Source of the DNA: an uncultured Bacteroidia bacterium
GTDB taxonomy: Bacteria > Bacteroidota > Bacteroidia > Bacteroidales > UBA932
Length of the DNA stretch: 64,000 nt
Direction of reading: 5' to 3'
NCBI GenBank assembly: GCA_902773925.1
Contig: CACYGI010000001.1
Coordinates: 310,001-374,000, forward strand
Shown here piece after piece: positions 16,592-25,681 of this stretch. Positions within the stretch are counted from its first letter, which is position 1; every line of letters begins with the position of its first letter. The notes under the pieces were generated by a model. The model was given only the letters and a program-made list of their open reading frames with translations, did no database searches and was not told the DNA's origin. The position numbers were made by a program, and so were the translations under genes.

Positions 16592-18482
16592 GCCTGCGCA
16601 ACGTTTCATTGCAACCGGGATAGCGGTTGGTGATGGCCGTACGGCCGTAAATCTGTACGAAATGATGACGGGTAGCCTGTATGAGCAGCATCACCAGAGC
16701 GAGGATGCCGTCCCCGTGCGGATTATACTGTCCCATCGGGAATACCTGTTTGAGGAAAAGGTTGCCGTCGGAGTGTGATGCCAGGTAATCGATAAGATCG
16801 TGCATGTGCTGCATCGCATTTTCGAGTACCGGACTTTCCCCGGGGAAATAATCTTCCACGATCCAGTTGCCGCCTGTTATGCCCTGGGCGAGCAATACAA
16901 ATGCCGCACCCAGCTGCGGGAAGCGGTGCAGGTCTGCCGAGAAAATCGGTATGAATGACTTGCGGACATTGATGTCGCCGCTTTCGAGTATCTCATAATC
17001 TACGCGAAGCAGATCGAATATTTCCAGCATTTCCTCCGTCAGGCCGCGGTTCATGCGCGAAAAATCCTTGATGGTAATATCTCCTGCTACCGCGCCTGCC
17101 GCCATCCAGACCGTTGCGATCTCCAGGTCACGCGGGACGGTCATTCCGTGGCACGCCTTGGGCTCCTGGCCGCCTTCTATGCTGATGCTGAGCGTATCGC
17201 CTTCGGTCATCTGCGGTTCGTGCAATCCGAAATAATTACCCGTTTGTGAAACGTTTTCAAACGTGTAAGATCCGCGTAACGGTGAAATTTCGATCCTGGA
17301 CGGCTCGTCGCACAGGGCCAGCGCCGTCGTCAGTTCCGAAATCAGGGACAGGTCTCCGAAGCCATCGATGCTGATCGCTCCGCCGTGCAGGCGTCCTTCC
17401 ACCGTCACTGTCTGGCGCCTTCCTCCGGTAAATGTCAGCTTGAGGCCGAGCTGCTCCATAAGGTCGGCGTAGTCGCAACCCTGCAGGCCGCATTTGGCGG
17501 TAACGGTTATACGCCGTCCTGCAAATCCCGCAAATGCCAGGCAAAGATGCAGCAGTACCTTAGAATCCCCGGCATCGAGCCGATCGTCATTCAGCACGAG
17601 CCCGTTGCGGCGGATATCCTGGTGGCCGGTCACGGTGATCACGTCCTTGTCCATCGAGACCTCCGCTCCCAGCTGCCCGGCAAGTGAGAATGCCGTCTGA
17701 AGGGCGGGGCAGTCCGTGACATCGTGTATATGGGTCGTACCGTTGCACAGAGAGGCCAGGAATATGGCTCTCTGCACGAATTCTATCGAAGAAGGGATCT
17801 CGACCTCGCCTTTGAAACGGATCTCCTCTTCGGGGGTGATGTCAAACAGGGTCATCTCGCCCGGCTCGAGCATCGAAGCGCGGCTCCGGGCTACGTAGAT
17901 TATCGGAGCACCGAGCATAAATGCCGTCCAGCGCGAGAATTCACTTGCGGGACCGAGGCAATAGGCGACCAGCTGTTCGGGACGAAAGACCTTGTATAGG
18001 TCCATTATGCGCTCGTGCTCCTGAGGCGTTGAAGTGTAGCAGCTGATGCGGACTATGTCCGCGCCGAGCTGCAGGCATTCGCGGACCATTGCTTTGAGCC
18101 TCTCTTCCGAGGGAGTGGTGAAAAGGCCCGTCCAGGACAGTATCAGCTTGCAGGGGTAGTTGAGAGCCAGGGATATGAGCCACTTCCGCGGAGCAGGATC
18201 CATTGCCATCGATACCTCCACATAGTCGGTCCCTGCCTGGATGGCACGCGAGAGCAACCGTACGGTCTCTTCCTGATCGACGGTGAAGTTCTGCATCGTG
18301 GCGATGATACGGTGCGAACGTCTGCGGCGGTTGAATACGCTCTTGAAGTCCCGGTCTTCCCACTGGCAGCCATCGAGCGTGACGGCTATTGCCATTTTGC
18401 CGAAACGATCCCTCAGATGCTCATAATCTATGGCATCCGCGTGCTTTTGAGTGATGCAGAAAAGCTTTTTTTCTTCCTTCAC
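16572..18482 (-). CDS. Fused AroD-like / AroA-like protein lacking key active-site residues
   Basis: A 636-residue protein. Residues about 25-220 look like type I 3-dehydroquinate dehydratase (TDYVEV with Glu89, ADIVRISCYTSTPQE, LGPASEFSRW), and 222-630 look like EPSP synthase (KGEVEIPSSIEFVQRAIFLA). Expected catalytic residues are changed. The Schiff-base Lys is Arg145, the catalytic His aligns with Thr118, the EPSP synthase GSKS loop reads SSIE at 231-234, and the late GDHR motif reads GDGI at 590-593. Glu89, Arg184 and Arg238 are kept. It follows the AroB-like gene by 14 bases. It could be a pseudoenzyme, a regulatory scaffold or a new enzyme; a normal double shikimate enzyme is unlikely. 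Confidence 0.72.
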   Translation of the reverse strand: MKEEKKLFCITQKHADAIDYEHLRDRFGKMAIAVTLDGCQWEDRDFKSVFNRRRRSHRIIATMQNFTVDQEETVRLLSRAIQAGTDYVEVSMAMDPAPRKWLISLALNYPCKLILSWTGLFTTPSEERLKAMVRECLQLGADIVRISCYTSTPQEHERIMDLYKVFRPEQLVAYCLGPASEFSRWTAFMLGAPIIYVARSRASMLEPGEMTLFDITPEEEIRFKGEVEIPSSIEFVQRAIFLASLCNGTTHIHDVTDCPALQTAFSLAGQLGAEVSMDKDVITVTGHQDIRRNGLVLNDDRLDAGDSKVLLHLCLAFAGFAGRRITVTAKCGLQGCDYADLMEQLGLKLTFTGGRRQTVTVEGRLHGGAISIDGFGDLSLISELTTALALCDEPSRIEISPLRGSYTFENVSQTGNYFGLHEPQMTEGDTLSISIEGGQEPKACHGMTVPRDLEIATVWMAAGAVAGDITIKDFSRMNRGLTEEMLEIFDLLRVDYEILESGDINVRKSFIPIFSADLHRFPQLGAAFVLLAQGITGGNWIVEDYFPGESPVLENAMQHMHDLIDYLASHSDGNLFLKQVFPMGQYNPHGDGILALVMLLIQATRHHFVQIYGRTAITNRYPGCNETLRRLTGRKI

Positions 18483-18496
18483 AAGCCCCTGTCAGA

Positions 18497-19495
18497 TCAG
18501 AGCGAAGAGACGAGAGCGTCGATCTCTTCAAATGTGAGAGGTTTGATCACGGTAGAGCCGATACCCGTAGGCAGGACAAAGTAGATGACATTGCCCACCT
18601 TCTTCTTGTCCTTGCGGATGGCACCGGTAAGAGACGTCAGCGGCACCGGCGGCTGGGTAGGAAGGCCTATCATGCAGAAATCGCCGTATATGCGCTGGAA
18701 ATCCGCTTCTTTCAGCAGGCCCATCTTCACGGCCATACGCGCTGCGATGATGATGCCGACAGCCACCGCCTTGCCGTGCGGCATGCTCATTTCGCCGCAT
18801 TTCTCGATGGCGTGGCCGAATGTATGGCCCAGGTTGAGCAGGCGGCGTGCGCCCCACTCCTCGGGGTCTTCCTCCACTATCTCGTAGTGAATCTCGACGG
18901 CGCGGCGGATGAGGTCCGTCAGGTCGTGCTGCTTGCGGCCGGTATAATGGTCAACGGCCATCTGATAGTACCCGGGGTCGCGGAGCATAAATATCTTTAG
19001 CATTTCGGCGATGCCGTTCAGGTTGCTCGAGGTGCTGGTGCTCAGCGTGACTTCGGGGCAGAGATAGATGAATTCGGGGGTACGGATGGTACCCAGGATA
19101 TTCTTGTAGTGATTGACATTGACGCCGTTCTTGCTGCCTACGGTGGCGTCAATCTGCGAGAGCAGCGTGGTCGGGACCAGGCCGCAACGGATGCCGCGCA
19201 TATAGATGGCGGCAAGGAAGCCTGTAATATCCGTTGTAATGCCGCCACCGATACCTACGAGCAGGGTGTCACGATCGACCCCGCGGTCCAGCAAATGCAC
19301 TGCGAACATTCCGATTGTATCCAGTGTCTTGATATCTTCGGTCGCCTCTACGAACAGCACTCTCTCTCCGAAGATTTCAATTATCGGATTATGGCGCAGA
19401 TTGTTGTCGACCAGGGCAAAGCACCGCCTGTCTTTCAGCATCTCCTCCAGACGATGCATATCTTTGGAGATGATGATATGTTCAGGAATAGCCAT
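18497..19495 (-). CDS. aroB: 3-dehydroquinate synthase-like protein
   Basis: A 332-residue sugar-phosphate cyclase family protein. The NAD-binding GIGGGITTDITGFLA, the loop PTTLLSQIDATVGSKNGVN, and zinc ligands in IAEMLK, NLGHTFGHAIE and MPHGKAVAVG are present, as is the late DKKKVGN. AroB makes dehydroquinate, the first ring of the shikimate pathway. Some positions differ from standard AroB: the usual NH after GGKTGV is replaced, and HGEAV reads HGKAV. A related heptulose-phosphate cyclase is therefore possible. It begins 15 bases after the rpsC terminator and shows no clear promoter. Confidence 0.78.
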   Translation of the reverse strand: MAIPEHIIISKDMHRLEEMLKDRRCFALVDNNLRHNPIIEIFGERVLFVEATEDIKTLDTIGMFAVHLLDRGVDRDTLLVGIGGGITTDITGFLAAIYMRGIRCGLVPTTLLSQIDATVGSKNGVNVNHYKNILGTIRTPEFIYLCPEVTLSTSTSSNLNGIAEMLKIFMLRDPGYYQMAVDHYTGRKQHDLTDLIRRAVEIHYEIVEEDPEEWGARRLLNLGHTFGHAIEKCGEMSMPHGKAVAVGIIIAARMAVKMGLLKEADFQRIYGDFCMIGLPTQPPVPLTSLTGAIRKDKKKVGNVIYFVLPTGIGSTVIKPLTFEEIDALVSSL

Positions 19496-19510
19496 TACTT
19501 AGATATTATT

Positions 19511-19550
19511 AAAAAAAAAAGAAAGCGGGGCTCTTTTGTAAGGGCCCCGC
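19511..19550 (-). terminator. Rho-independent terminator of the rplC-rpsC operon
   Basis: On the minus strand, GCGGGGC pairs with GCCCCGC around a loop of 12 bases and is followed by TTTC and ten T residues. It lies 9 bases after the rpsC stop. This shows that the shortened ribosomal operon ends here. Confidence 0.85.
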
Positions 19551-19558
19551 TGTTCAGA

Positions 19559-20332
19559 TTATTCGTTGTTCTGGTTTGAACGGGGACGGCGTCCCTGACG
19601 ACGGTCACCTCCGCGTCCGCCGCCGCGACGGCGGTCACCGCGCTCACGACCACCAGCCTGCGGAGCAGCGGTGCTGCTTGCGCTTGTGCCGGCGTTCGGG
19701 GAGAGGTCACGCTTACCGTAGACTTCACCGTTGCAGATCCAAACCTTGACACCGAGGACACCCACCTTGGTGTGAGCCTCTGCCAGAGCGTAGTCGATAT
19801 CTGCGCGGATGGTGTGGAGAGGCGTACGGCCTTCCTTGTACATCTCGCTGCGAGCCATCTCGGCACCGCCTACGCGGCCGCTGATCTGGATCTTGATACC
19901 TTCTGCACCCATACGCATTGTGGATGCGATAGCCATCTTGATGGCGCGACGATATGATACGCGACCTTCAACCTGGCGTGCGATGTTGTTGGCAACGATA
20001 TTGGCATCCAGTTCGGGGCGCTTGACCTCGAAGATGTTGATCTGGACGTCCTTGTTGCAGACCTTCTTGAGCTCTTCCTTCAGTTTGTCGACCTCCTGAC
20101 CGCCCTTGCCGATGATGATACCCGGACGGGCGGTGTGGATGGTGACGGTGATGAGCTTAAGGGTACGCTCGATGACGATCTTGGACAAAGAAGCCTTTGC
20201 AAGACGTGCGTCGAGATACTCACGGATCTTGGCATCCTCGAGGATGCGCTCAGGATACTGACCGAACCAGTTGGAGTCCCAACCGCGGATGATACCTACA
20301 CGATTGCTGATAGGATTAGTTTTCTGTCCCAT
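19559..20332 (-). CDS. rpsC: 30S ribosomal protein S3
   Basis: A 257-residue S3. The start [20 protein letters not shown], the KH-domain [14 protein letters not shown] and the C-terminal [12 protein letters not shown] are standard. S3 sits at the mRNA entry site of the 30S subunit. A tail of about 45 residues rich in Gly, Arg and Asp ([20 protein letters not shown]) extends beyond the core. A strong AAGGAGG sits 9 bases before the start. Unusually, rplP and rpmC do not follow; a terminator and then aroB do. Confidence 0.97.
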   Translation of the reverse strand: MGQKTNPISNRVGIIRGWDSNWFGQYPERILEDAKIREYLDARLAKASLSKIVIERTLKLITVTIHTARPGIIIGKGGQEVDKLKEELKKVCNKDVQINIFEVKRPELDANIVANNIARQVEGRVSYRRAIKMAIASTMRMGAEGIKIQISGRVGGAEMARSEMYKEGRTPLHTIRADIDYALAEAHTKVGVLGVKVWICNGEVYGKRDLSPNAGTSASSTAAPQAGGRERGDRRRGGGRGGDRRQGRRPRSNQNNE

Positions 20333-20333
20333 A

Positions 20334-20765
20334 TTATGCTTCCTCCTTTACCGGTTTGGTTTCCTCTTTCTTGGCAGCCACGATGATGGTGATGTGGTTG
20401 CTGCGCTTGCGAATGCGTGCTGCGCGGCCCTGAGGGGCGGTGCGGATGCGCTTCAGCGTGCGACCTTCATCGACCATGACGGTCTGTACGAAGACGTTGC
20501 CGTTTTCCAATTCCTTGCGGTCAGCTTCATTCTTGGCCTCCCAGTTGGCGATGGCGCTGCGGAGCACCTTCTCCATGCGGAGCGAAGCTTCCTTCTTGGA
20601 ATATTTGAGAATATCCAAAGCCTTGTTGACTTCCACGCCGCGGATGATGTCTGCGACAAGGCGCATCTTACGCGGTGAAGTGGGAACGTCATTCAGCTTT
20701 GCAATAGCTGTCTGCTTTTTGATTTCTTTCAGCCTGTCGGCCATTTCTCTTTTACGCTTTCCCAT
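20334..20765 (-). CDS. rplV: 50S ribosomal protein L22
   Basis: A 143-residue L22 with the conserved core [25 protein letters not shown], abbreviated here, and the beta-hairpin region [21 protein letters not shown], which lines the exit tunnel. It ends in a short charged tail ([12 protein letters not shown]). The codons of that tail contain the Shine-Dalgarno sequence used by rpsC. A GAGGAG sequence six bases upstream supports the ATG at 20763-20765. Confidence 0.96.
   Translation of the reverse strand: MGKRKREMADRLKEIKKQTAIAKLNDVPTSPRKMRLVADIIRGVEVNKALDILKYSKKEASLRMEKVLRSAIANWEAKNEADRKELENGNVFVQTVMVDEGRTLKRIRTAPQGRAARIRKRSNHITIIVAAKKEETKPVKEEA
20342..20348 (-). promoter_or_regulatory. Shine-Dalgarno sequence of rpsC
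   Basis: The minus strand reads AAGGAGG, 9 bases before the rpsC ATG and inside the last codons of rplV. Such full motifs are uncommon in Bacteroidetes, where most genes lack them. Confidence 0.7.
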
Positions 20766-20771
20766 TGTAAT

Positions 20772-20777
20772 CTCCTC
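20772..20777 (-). promoter_or_regulatory. Shine-Dalgarno sequence of rplV
   Basis: The minus strand reads GAGGAG, six bases before the rplV ATG, in the short gap after rpsS. It supports that start over the in-frame ATG seven codons later. Confidence 0.6.
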
Positions 20778-20782
20778 TTTTA

Positions 20783-21049
20783 TTAACGATTACCGGAGTG
20801 GCCCTTGAAGGTGCGGGTCGGAGCGAATTCTCCGAGCTTGTGGCCAACCATATTTTCTGTCACATAGACCGGAATAAACCTGTTGCCATTGTGGACAGAA
20901 ATCGTGTGTCCTACGAAGTCAGGGGAGATGACGCTGGCGCGGGACCAGGTCTTGATGGCCTCTTTCTTCATCGTGCCCTCATTCATTGCAAGCACTTTCT
21001 TTTCCAGACTTTCCTGGATATAGGGACCTTTTCTAAGTGAACGACTCAT
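20783..21049 (-). CDS. rpsS: 30S ribosomal protein S19
   Basis: An 88-residue S19 with the standard start [19 protein letters not shown], the central [22 protein letters not shown], shown here in part, and the ending [20 protein letters not shown]19 sits in the head of the small subunit near the A-site tRNA. Spacing to rplB is 19 bases and to rplV is 17 bases. No purine-rich ribosome site is seen before the start. Confidence 0.97.
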   Translation of the reverse strand: MSRSLRKGPYIQESLEKKVLAMNEGTMKKEAIKTWSRASVISPDFVGHTISVHNGNRFIPVYVTENMVGHKLGEFAPTRTFKGHSGNR

Positions 21050-21068
21050 TGTTTTTCAGTTTATTCCG

Positions 21069-21893
21069 TTATTTATTTCTTCTTTCGATGATGAACTTGT
21101 TGGAGTTCTTCTTCGGGTTGCGGGTCTTGTAGCCCTTAGCAGGCAGACCCTTGCGTGAACGCGGGTGTCCGCCGGATGCGCGGCCTTCACCACCACCCAT
21201 CGGGTGATCAACAGGGTTCATCACAACACCACGGTTACGAGGACGACGGCCCAGCCAGCGCTTGCGGCCAGCCTTACCGTGAGACTCGAGGTTGTGGTCA
21301 GTGTTGGATACGGTACCGACCGTAGCACGGCAGGTGACGAGCACCAGGCGGGTCTCACCCGAGGGGAGACGGAGCACTGCGTGGCTGCCTTCACGTGCGG
21401 TGAGCTGTGCGTAAGCACCGGCGCTGCGAGCCATAGCTGCACCTGCACCGGGACGGAGCTCGATGTTGTGGACGAGGGTACCGAGCGGAATTTCTGAAAG
21501 CGGGAGGGTGTTGCCGATCTCGGGAGCGACGCCGCTGCCGGAAGCGATCACCTGACCTACTTTGAGTCCGTTGGGAGCAATGATATAACGTTTCTCACCA
21601 TCTTCATACACAACCAGTGCGATGCGTGCCGTACGGTTGGGGTCGTATTCGATGGTCTTGACGGTTGCGGTGTACTGATCCTTGTCACGAAGGAAGTCGA
21701 TGACACGGTACATGCGCTTATGGCCTCCGCCGATGTAGCGCATGGTCATCTTACCCTGATTGTTGCGGCCGCCGCTCTTGCGGATGGGCTTGAGCAGTGA
21801 CTTCTCGGGAGTCGTGCAAGTGATCTCTTCGAAGGTGCTGATCACCTTGTGTCGTGTACCGGGAGTTACCGGTTTGAATTTACGTACTGCCAT
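21069..21893 (-). CDS. rplB: 50S ribosomal protein L2
   Basis: A 274-residue L2 with standard start [17 protein letters not shown], central [20 protein letters not shown] and the C-terminal [20 protein letters not shown], whose histidine-containing loop lies near the peptidyl-transferase centre. Length is normal. It lies 5 bases after rplW in the expected S10-operon order. Confidence 0.98.
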   Translation of the reverse strand: MAVRKFKPVTPGTRHKVISTFEEITCTTPEKSLLKPIRKSGGRNNQGKMTMRYIGGGHKRMYRVIDFLRDKDQYTATVKTIEYDPNRTARIALVVYEDGEKRYIIAPNGLKVGQVIASGSGVAPEIGNTLPLSEIPLGTLVHNIELRPGAGAAMARSAGAYAQLTAREGSHAVLRLPSGETRLVLVTCRATVGTVSNTDHNLESHGKAGRKRWLGRRPRNRGVVMNPVDHPMGGGEGRASGGHPRSRKGLPAKGYKTRNPKKNSNKFIIERRNK

Positions 21894-21898
21894 AGCGC

Positions 21899-22189
21899 TT
21901 AAATGTTACTGTAGAAATCAATCTTGTCCTCGCCAGCCAGGGTCACGAACGCCTTCTTGTAGTGGTTCGTACGACCCACGGCCAGACCGGCCTTGGTGTA
22001 GCGGCTCTTGCGTTTGCCGTGGTAGTTGACGGTGTTGACATCCTTTACGGAGACGCCGTACATCTGCTCGATTGCCTTCTTGATCTCGATCTTGTTGGCA
22101 GTCTTCTCAACGATGAAACCGTAACGATTCAATTTATCGCCCTGAATCGTCATTTTCTCGGTTACTATAGGCTTGATAAGAATTCCCAT
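21899..22189 (-). CDS. rplW: 50S ribosomal protein L23
   Basis: A 96-residue L23 ([20 protein letters not shown], then [20 protein letters not shown]). It sits at the tunnel exit and is the docking site for trigger factor and SRP. Position between rplD and rplB is the standard order; the gaps are 10 and 5 bases. Nothing unusual is seen. Confidence 0.96.
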   Translation of the reverse strand: MGILIKPIVTEKMTIQGDKLNRYGFIVEKTANKIEIKKAIEQMYGVSVKDVNTVNYHGKRKSRYTKAGLAVGRTNHYKKAFVTLAGEDKIDFYSNI

Positions 22190-22199
22190 CGTTTCGGTT

Positions 22200-22826
22200 T
22201 TATTTGCGTCTCTCCGCGATGATGTCCTGAACGCCGTCCACCATCACGATGTGGTTGGCGTGAAGCAGCACGTAAGTGTTGATCTCGTCCACCGTGATGA
22301 CCTTGGCTTCGGGGAGGTTGCGGGATGACAGGTAAATATTCTTGGAATTAGCGGGAAGCACGACAAGGGTCTTGCGGCCGTTAGCCTTGAGTGCATCGAG
22401 GATCTTGATGAAGTCCTTGGTGCGGGGCTGCTCCATCTCGAAGGGTTCGACCATCGTGATGGCACCGTCCTTTGCCTTGTAAGAGAGGGCAGAGAAGCGG
22501 GCGAGCTGCTTGACTTTCTTGTTGAGTTTGAAGTTGTAGTCGTGAGGCTTGGGTCCGAAGACGCTACCGCCGCCAACATAGATGTTGGACTTGATGCTGC
22601 CGTGGCGTGCTCCTCCGCCGCCCTTCTGGCGACCCATCTTCTTGGTGGAGAAGGCCACCTCGCTGCGGTCCTTAGACTTGTGGGTACCCTGGCGCTGGTT
22701 TGCGAGGTACTGCTTTACATCGAGGTAGATAGCGTTATCGTTCGGCTCGATTGCGAAAATGGCATCGTCCAGCTCGGCTTTGCGGCCTGCGAGGGTGCCG
22801 TCGATCTTGTAAACATCCAATTGCAT
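22200..22826 (-). CDS. rplD: 50S ribosomal protein L4
   Basis: A 208-residue L4 (MQLDVYKIDGTLAGRKAELD) with the tunnel loop GTHKSKDRSEVAFSTKKMGRQKGGGGARHGSIKSN, given here as positions 50-84 in essence, and the C-terminal VDEINTYVLLHANHIVMVDG. In enterobacteria L4 also represses the S10 operon; whether that happens here cannot be told. A GGAGGA sequence 8 bases upstream overlaps the rplC stop. Confidence 0.96.
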   Translation of the reverse strand: MQLDVYKIDGTLAGRKAELDDAIFAIEPNDNAIYLDVKQYLANQRQGTHKSKDRSEVAFSTKKMGRQKGGGGARHGSIKSNIYVGGGSVFGPKPHDYNFKLNKKVKQLARFSALSYKAKDGAITMVEPFEMEQPRTKDFIKILDALKANGRKTLVVLPANSKNIYLSSRNLPEAKVITVDEINTYVLLHANHIVMVDGVQDIIAERRK

Positions 22827-22830
22827 AACA

Positions 22831-23454
22831 CTAGTCCTCCAAAATTACATAAGAACCCTTGGCGCCGGGAACGGAGCCTTTGACGATGATAAGATTGTTT
22901 TCAGGGACGATCTTGATAACCTGAAGGTTGAATACCTTCACGCGCTCACTGCCAGTGTGTCCGGCCATACGCATTCCCTTGAAGACGCGGGAAGGCCAGG
23001 AGGATGCGCCCATCGAACCGGGGTGACGGAGACGGTCGTCCTGACCGTGGGTCTGACCGCCGACACCGCCGAAGCCGTGACGCTTTACAACACCCTGGAA
23101 GCCCTTACCCTTGGAAGTACCGATAACGTCGATCCACTGGGTTGCACCCAGAACGTCGTTTACGGTAAGTACATCACCAAGCTTAAGCTCACGGCCGAAG
23201 TCATTCTTGAACTCGACCAGCTTACGCTTGGGCGTGGTTGCTGCCTTTTCAAAGTGGCCCTTGAGAGCCTTGCTGGTGTGCTTTTCTTTCTTTTCGTCAT
23301 AGGCAAGCTGTACAGCGGCATAACCATCTTTCTCTACTGTACGGATTTGCGTAACAACACACGGACCAGCCTCAATTACAGTGCATGGAAGATTTTTTCC
23401 CTCGGCACTGAACACGGAAGTCATTCCGATTTTCTTTCCAATTAATCCAGGCAT
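22831..23454 (-). CDS. rplC: 50S ribosomal protein L3
   Basis: A 207-residue L3 with start [20 protein letters not shown] and the conserved [18 protein letters not shown], followed by HRHPGSMG-like [12 protein letters not shown]. It is the first gene of this ribosomal run. The usual preceding gene, rpsJ, is missing; instead an S9 peptidase gene lies upstream. A complete promoter at 23515-23546 and a leader of about 55 bases precede it. Confidence 0.97.
   Translation of the reverse strand: MPGLIGKKIGMTSVFSAEGKNLPCTVIEAGPCVVTQIRTVEKDGYAAVQLAYDEKKEKHTSKALKGHFEKAATTPKRKLVEFKNDFGRELKLGDVLTVNDVLGATQWIDVIGTSKGKGFQGVVKRHGFGGVGGQTHGQDDRLRHPGSMGASSWPSRVFKGMRMAGHTGSERVKVFNLQVIKIVPENNLIIVKGSVPGAKGSYVILED
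22835..22840 (-). promoter_or_regulatory. Shine-Dalgarno sequence of rplD
   Basis: The minus strand reads GGAGGA, 8 bases before the rplD ATG; it is formed by the last codons of rplC. Confidence 0.55.
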
Positions 23455-23495
23455 TTGGTTGTTAATTTGGTGTAAAATAATATGTTAAAAAGCGA

Positions 23496-23509
23496 CCGCA
23501 TTTTTGCGG
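23496..23509 (-). other. Hairpin at the 5' end of the rplC leader
   Basis: The minus strand reads CCGCA-AAAA-TGCGG, followed four bases later by five T residues. By its distance from the -7 box it begins almost at the transcription start. It could stabilise the mRNA or act as a weak attenuator. Confidence 0.4.
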
Positions 23510-23514
23510 GGCTG

Positions 23515-23546
23515 CAAATGTACGCTTATTTTCCCGAAATACCAAA
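23515..23546 (-). promoter_or_regulatory. Promoter of the rplC-rpsC operon
   Basis: On the minus strand TTTG (23543-23546), a 20-base spacer and TACATTTG (23515-23522) give a complete Bacteroidetes promoter. It lies directly after the stop of the S9 peptidase gene. It shows that transcription of this ribosomal run starts at rplC. Confidence 0.75.
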
Positions 23547-23551
23547 TTCTT

Positions 23552-25666
23552 TTATTTTTCTTTGCACCAGCGGTCAAGCCAGTCGAATATCTCGCGCCAC
23601 CAGTGGACGGCGTTCTGCGGCTTGAGGACCCAGTGGTTTTCATCCGGGAAGAGGACCATCTTGGACGGCACTCCCAGCATCTGCGCGGTATTGAATGCGG
23701 CCATTCCCTGATCGACGGGGACGCGATAGTCGAGTTCGCCGTGCGTCACGAGGATCGGGGTATCCCAGTTGAGAGCCTTCTTGTGCGCCGAATTTGCGTA
23801 ATGGTGCACAGCAGCGGGGTTCTTGCTCCAGGGCGAGCCGGCCATATATTCGCCGGGACGGCGGCATCCGCCGTTATCCCAGTCGGGGAACCACATTTCC
23901 TCGGTCTCCATATACATATGCTCCTGGTTGAATATTCCGGCGTGCGCCACGAATGCGGAGAAACGCTTCTGGTGTACTCCGGCCAGGTAATAGACCGAGA
24001 ATCCGCCGTAGCTTGCGCCGATGGCAGCAATCTTGCCGACATAGCGCTCCTTGCAGATATCGTCGGCTGCCGACAGGTAATCCTGTATGTTGAGGCCCAT
24101 ATAGTCGCCGGAGATCTGTTCGCACCACTCCTGACCGGATGAGGTCGTTCCGCGGCGGTTGGGCAGTATCACCACATAGCCCTGCGAAGCCAGGAAACGA
24201 TAGTTCCAGCGGGTTGACCAGGACTGGGTAAATGCTCCCTGAGGGCCGCCGAGGCAGACCATAATGGCAGGATACTGCTTGTTGTAACTGAACTGCGGCG
24301 GATAGAGCACCCAGCTGTGCATCTTCTTGCCATCGACGGTCTTGATCCAGCGCTCGCTGATCTGGATGGGCTTGAGCGCTGCGATAAGCTCGTCGTTCTC
24401 GTGGGTGATGACCTTCTCATCATCGCCCGATCCGGCGAGGTCGATTGTCACCAGTTCCGTGGGACGCAGCATCGAAGCCCGCTCCGCCACGATCGTATCG
24501 TGTCCGGCCATCTGGGGATGAGCGAAGTTGTATGTCTCTATCTGGTTGCCGCTTACCTGCGAAATGCTTGCGCCCATCGTGGCTTCGAAAATGCGCTTGC
24601 GTCCGTCAACCTCGGCGTCGAAGTATATGAAGTCGCAGGAAGGATGCCAGACGGGATTCTCGGCATTGTAGATGAATGATTTGCTGAGATTGCGCTTTTC
24701 GCCGGTCTCGAACAGCATCACGAAGAGGCGGGACTGGTCGGCCTCGTAGCCGTCGCGGTCCATGCTCAGCCAGGCGATCCAGCGGCCGTCCGGGCTGAAT
24801 ACGGGGTTGGTATCATAACCCGGCATTCCTTCGGTCAGGTTCTGCGTCTCGCCGGTCTCTATATTATAAAGGTAGATATCGGTGTTGGTGGAGAATGCAT
24901 AATCGCGTCCGGTCTTTTTGCGGCAGGAATATGCGATATACTTGCTGTTGGGACTGAAATCTATCTGCTCCAGGCCGCCGAAGGGCATAGTGGGCAGTTC
25001 GAAGGGTTCGCCGCCGAGGATATCCACGCCTTCGCCGATCTTCTCGCCGTCGAAGTCAGCCACGTAGGTGTGAGGAATGTCTTCCACGAAGTGATCCCAG
25101 TGGCGGTACATCATGTCTTCGATGGTGCGTGCCGTGGATTTGGGCAGGTCCGGATAGATCTCGGCCGCCTTCTTTGCCACCTTGAAATCCTTGACATAGA
25201 CGAGGGTGTGACCGTCGGGCGCGAGCTTGAATTCGCCGATGCCGCCTTCGATGTCACTGACCTTGCGGCGGTTCTTTCCGTCGGCGTCCATTACCCAGAT
25301 CTGACCTTCGTAGAGGAACATTATCCGTTGGCCGTCATTGATCCAGCGGGCGTTGCTTTCGCTCTTGGGCGTCTGCGTGATGCGGCGGCAGTTGCTGCCG
25401 TCGATCCCGACGATAAACAGGTCGCGGTTGCTGCGGTTCTCTTCGACCGAGGTGTAGGTCACCCCGTAGAGGACTTCACGCAGATTGGGGGACACCTGGG
25501 GGTCGCTTATACGGCCCAGGCGAAGTACCGTCTCGAAATCGAGATGGCCGTCGACGATCTCTTCCGGAGTGAGGCGGTCAATTACTTTACCGGAATCCTT
25601 ATCCGTCGTAGTGCAGGAGGAGGCGAGAGCTGCCATTATCAGAACAAAAGAAAAAATGCGTTTCAT
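23552..25666 (-). CDS. S9-family prolyl-oligopeptidase-type peptidase, probable lipoprotein
   Basis: A 704-residue protein. The N-terminus is a signal sequence ending LASSC, a likely though imperfect lipobox with Cys18. A beta-propeller-like region with repeated VSPDG/FSPDGRWIAW-type strands is followed by an alpha/beta hydrolase domain. Its catalytic triad is readable: Ser552 in GASYGG, Asp646 in GELDYRVP and His678 in DENHWVL. It resembles the dipeptidyl peptidase 5 group of Porphyromonas and relatives, which release dipeptides from protein fragments in the periplasm. It is 15 bases after a second S9 gene. Confidence 0.9.
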   Translation of the reverse strand: MKRIFSFVLIMAALASSCTTTDKDSGKVIDRLTPEEIVDGHLDFETVLRLGRISDPQVSPNLREVLYGVTYTSVEENRSNRDLFIVGIDGSNCRRITQTPKSESNARWINDGQRIMFLYEGQIWVMDADGKNRRKVSDIEGGIGEFKLAPDGHTLVYVKDFKVAKKAAEIYPDLPKSTARTIEDMMYRHWDHFVEDIPHTYVADFDGEKIGEGVDILGGEPFELPTMPFGGLEQIDFSPNSKYIAYSCRKKTGRDYAFSTNTDIYLYNIETGETQNLTEGMPGYDTNPVFSPDGRWIAWLSMDRDGYEADQSRLFVMLFETGEKRNLSKSFIYNAENPVWHPSCDFIYFDAEVDGRKRIFEATMGASISQVSGNQIETYNFAHPQMAGHDTIVAERASMLRPTELVTIDLAGSGDDEKVITHENDELIAALKPIQISERWIKTVDGKKMHSWVLYPPQFSYNKQYPAIMVCLGGPQGAFTQSWSTRWNYRFLASQGYVVILPNRRGTTSSGQEWCEQISGDYMGLNIQDYLSAADDICKERYVGKIAAIGASYGGFSVYYLAGVHQKRFSAFVAHAGIFNQEHMYMETEEMWFPDWDNGGCRRPGEYMAGSPWSKNPAAVHHYANSAHKKALNWDTPILVTHGELDYRVPVDQGMAAFNTAQMLGVPSKMVLFPDENHWVLKPQNAVHWWREIFDWLDRWCKEK

Positions 25667-25681
25667 ATAGGTTAGGTATTA

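Noticed and set aside
18497..18857. Possible small genes inside aroB on the minus strand
   Set aside because: These are out-of-frame readings of aroB and lack start signals.
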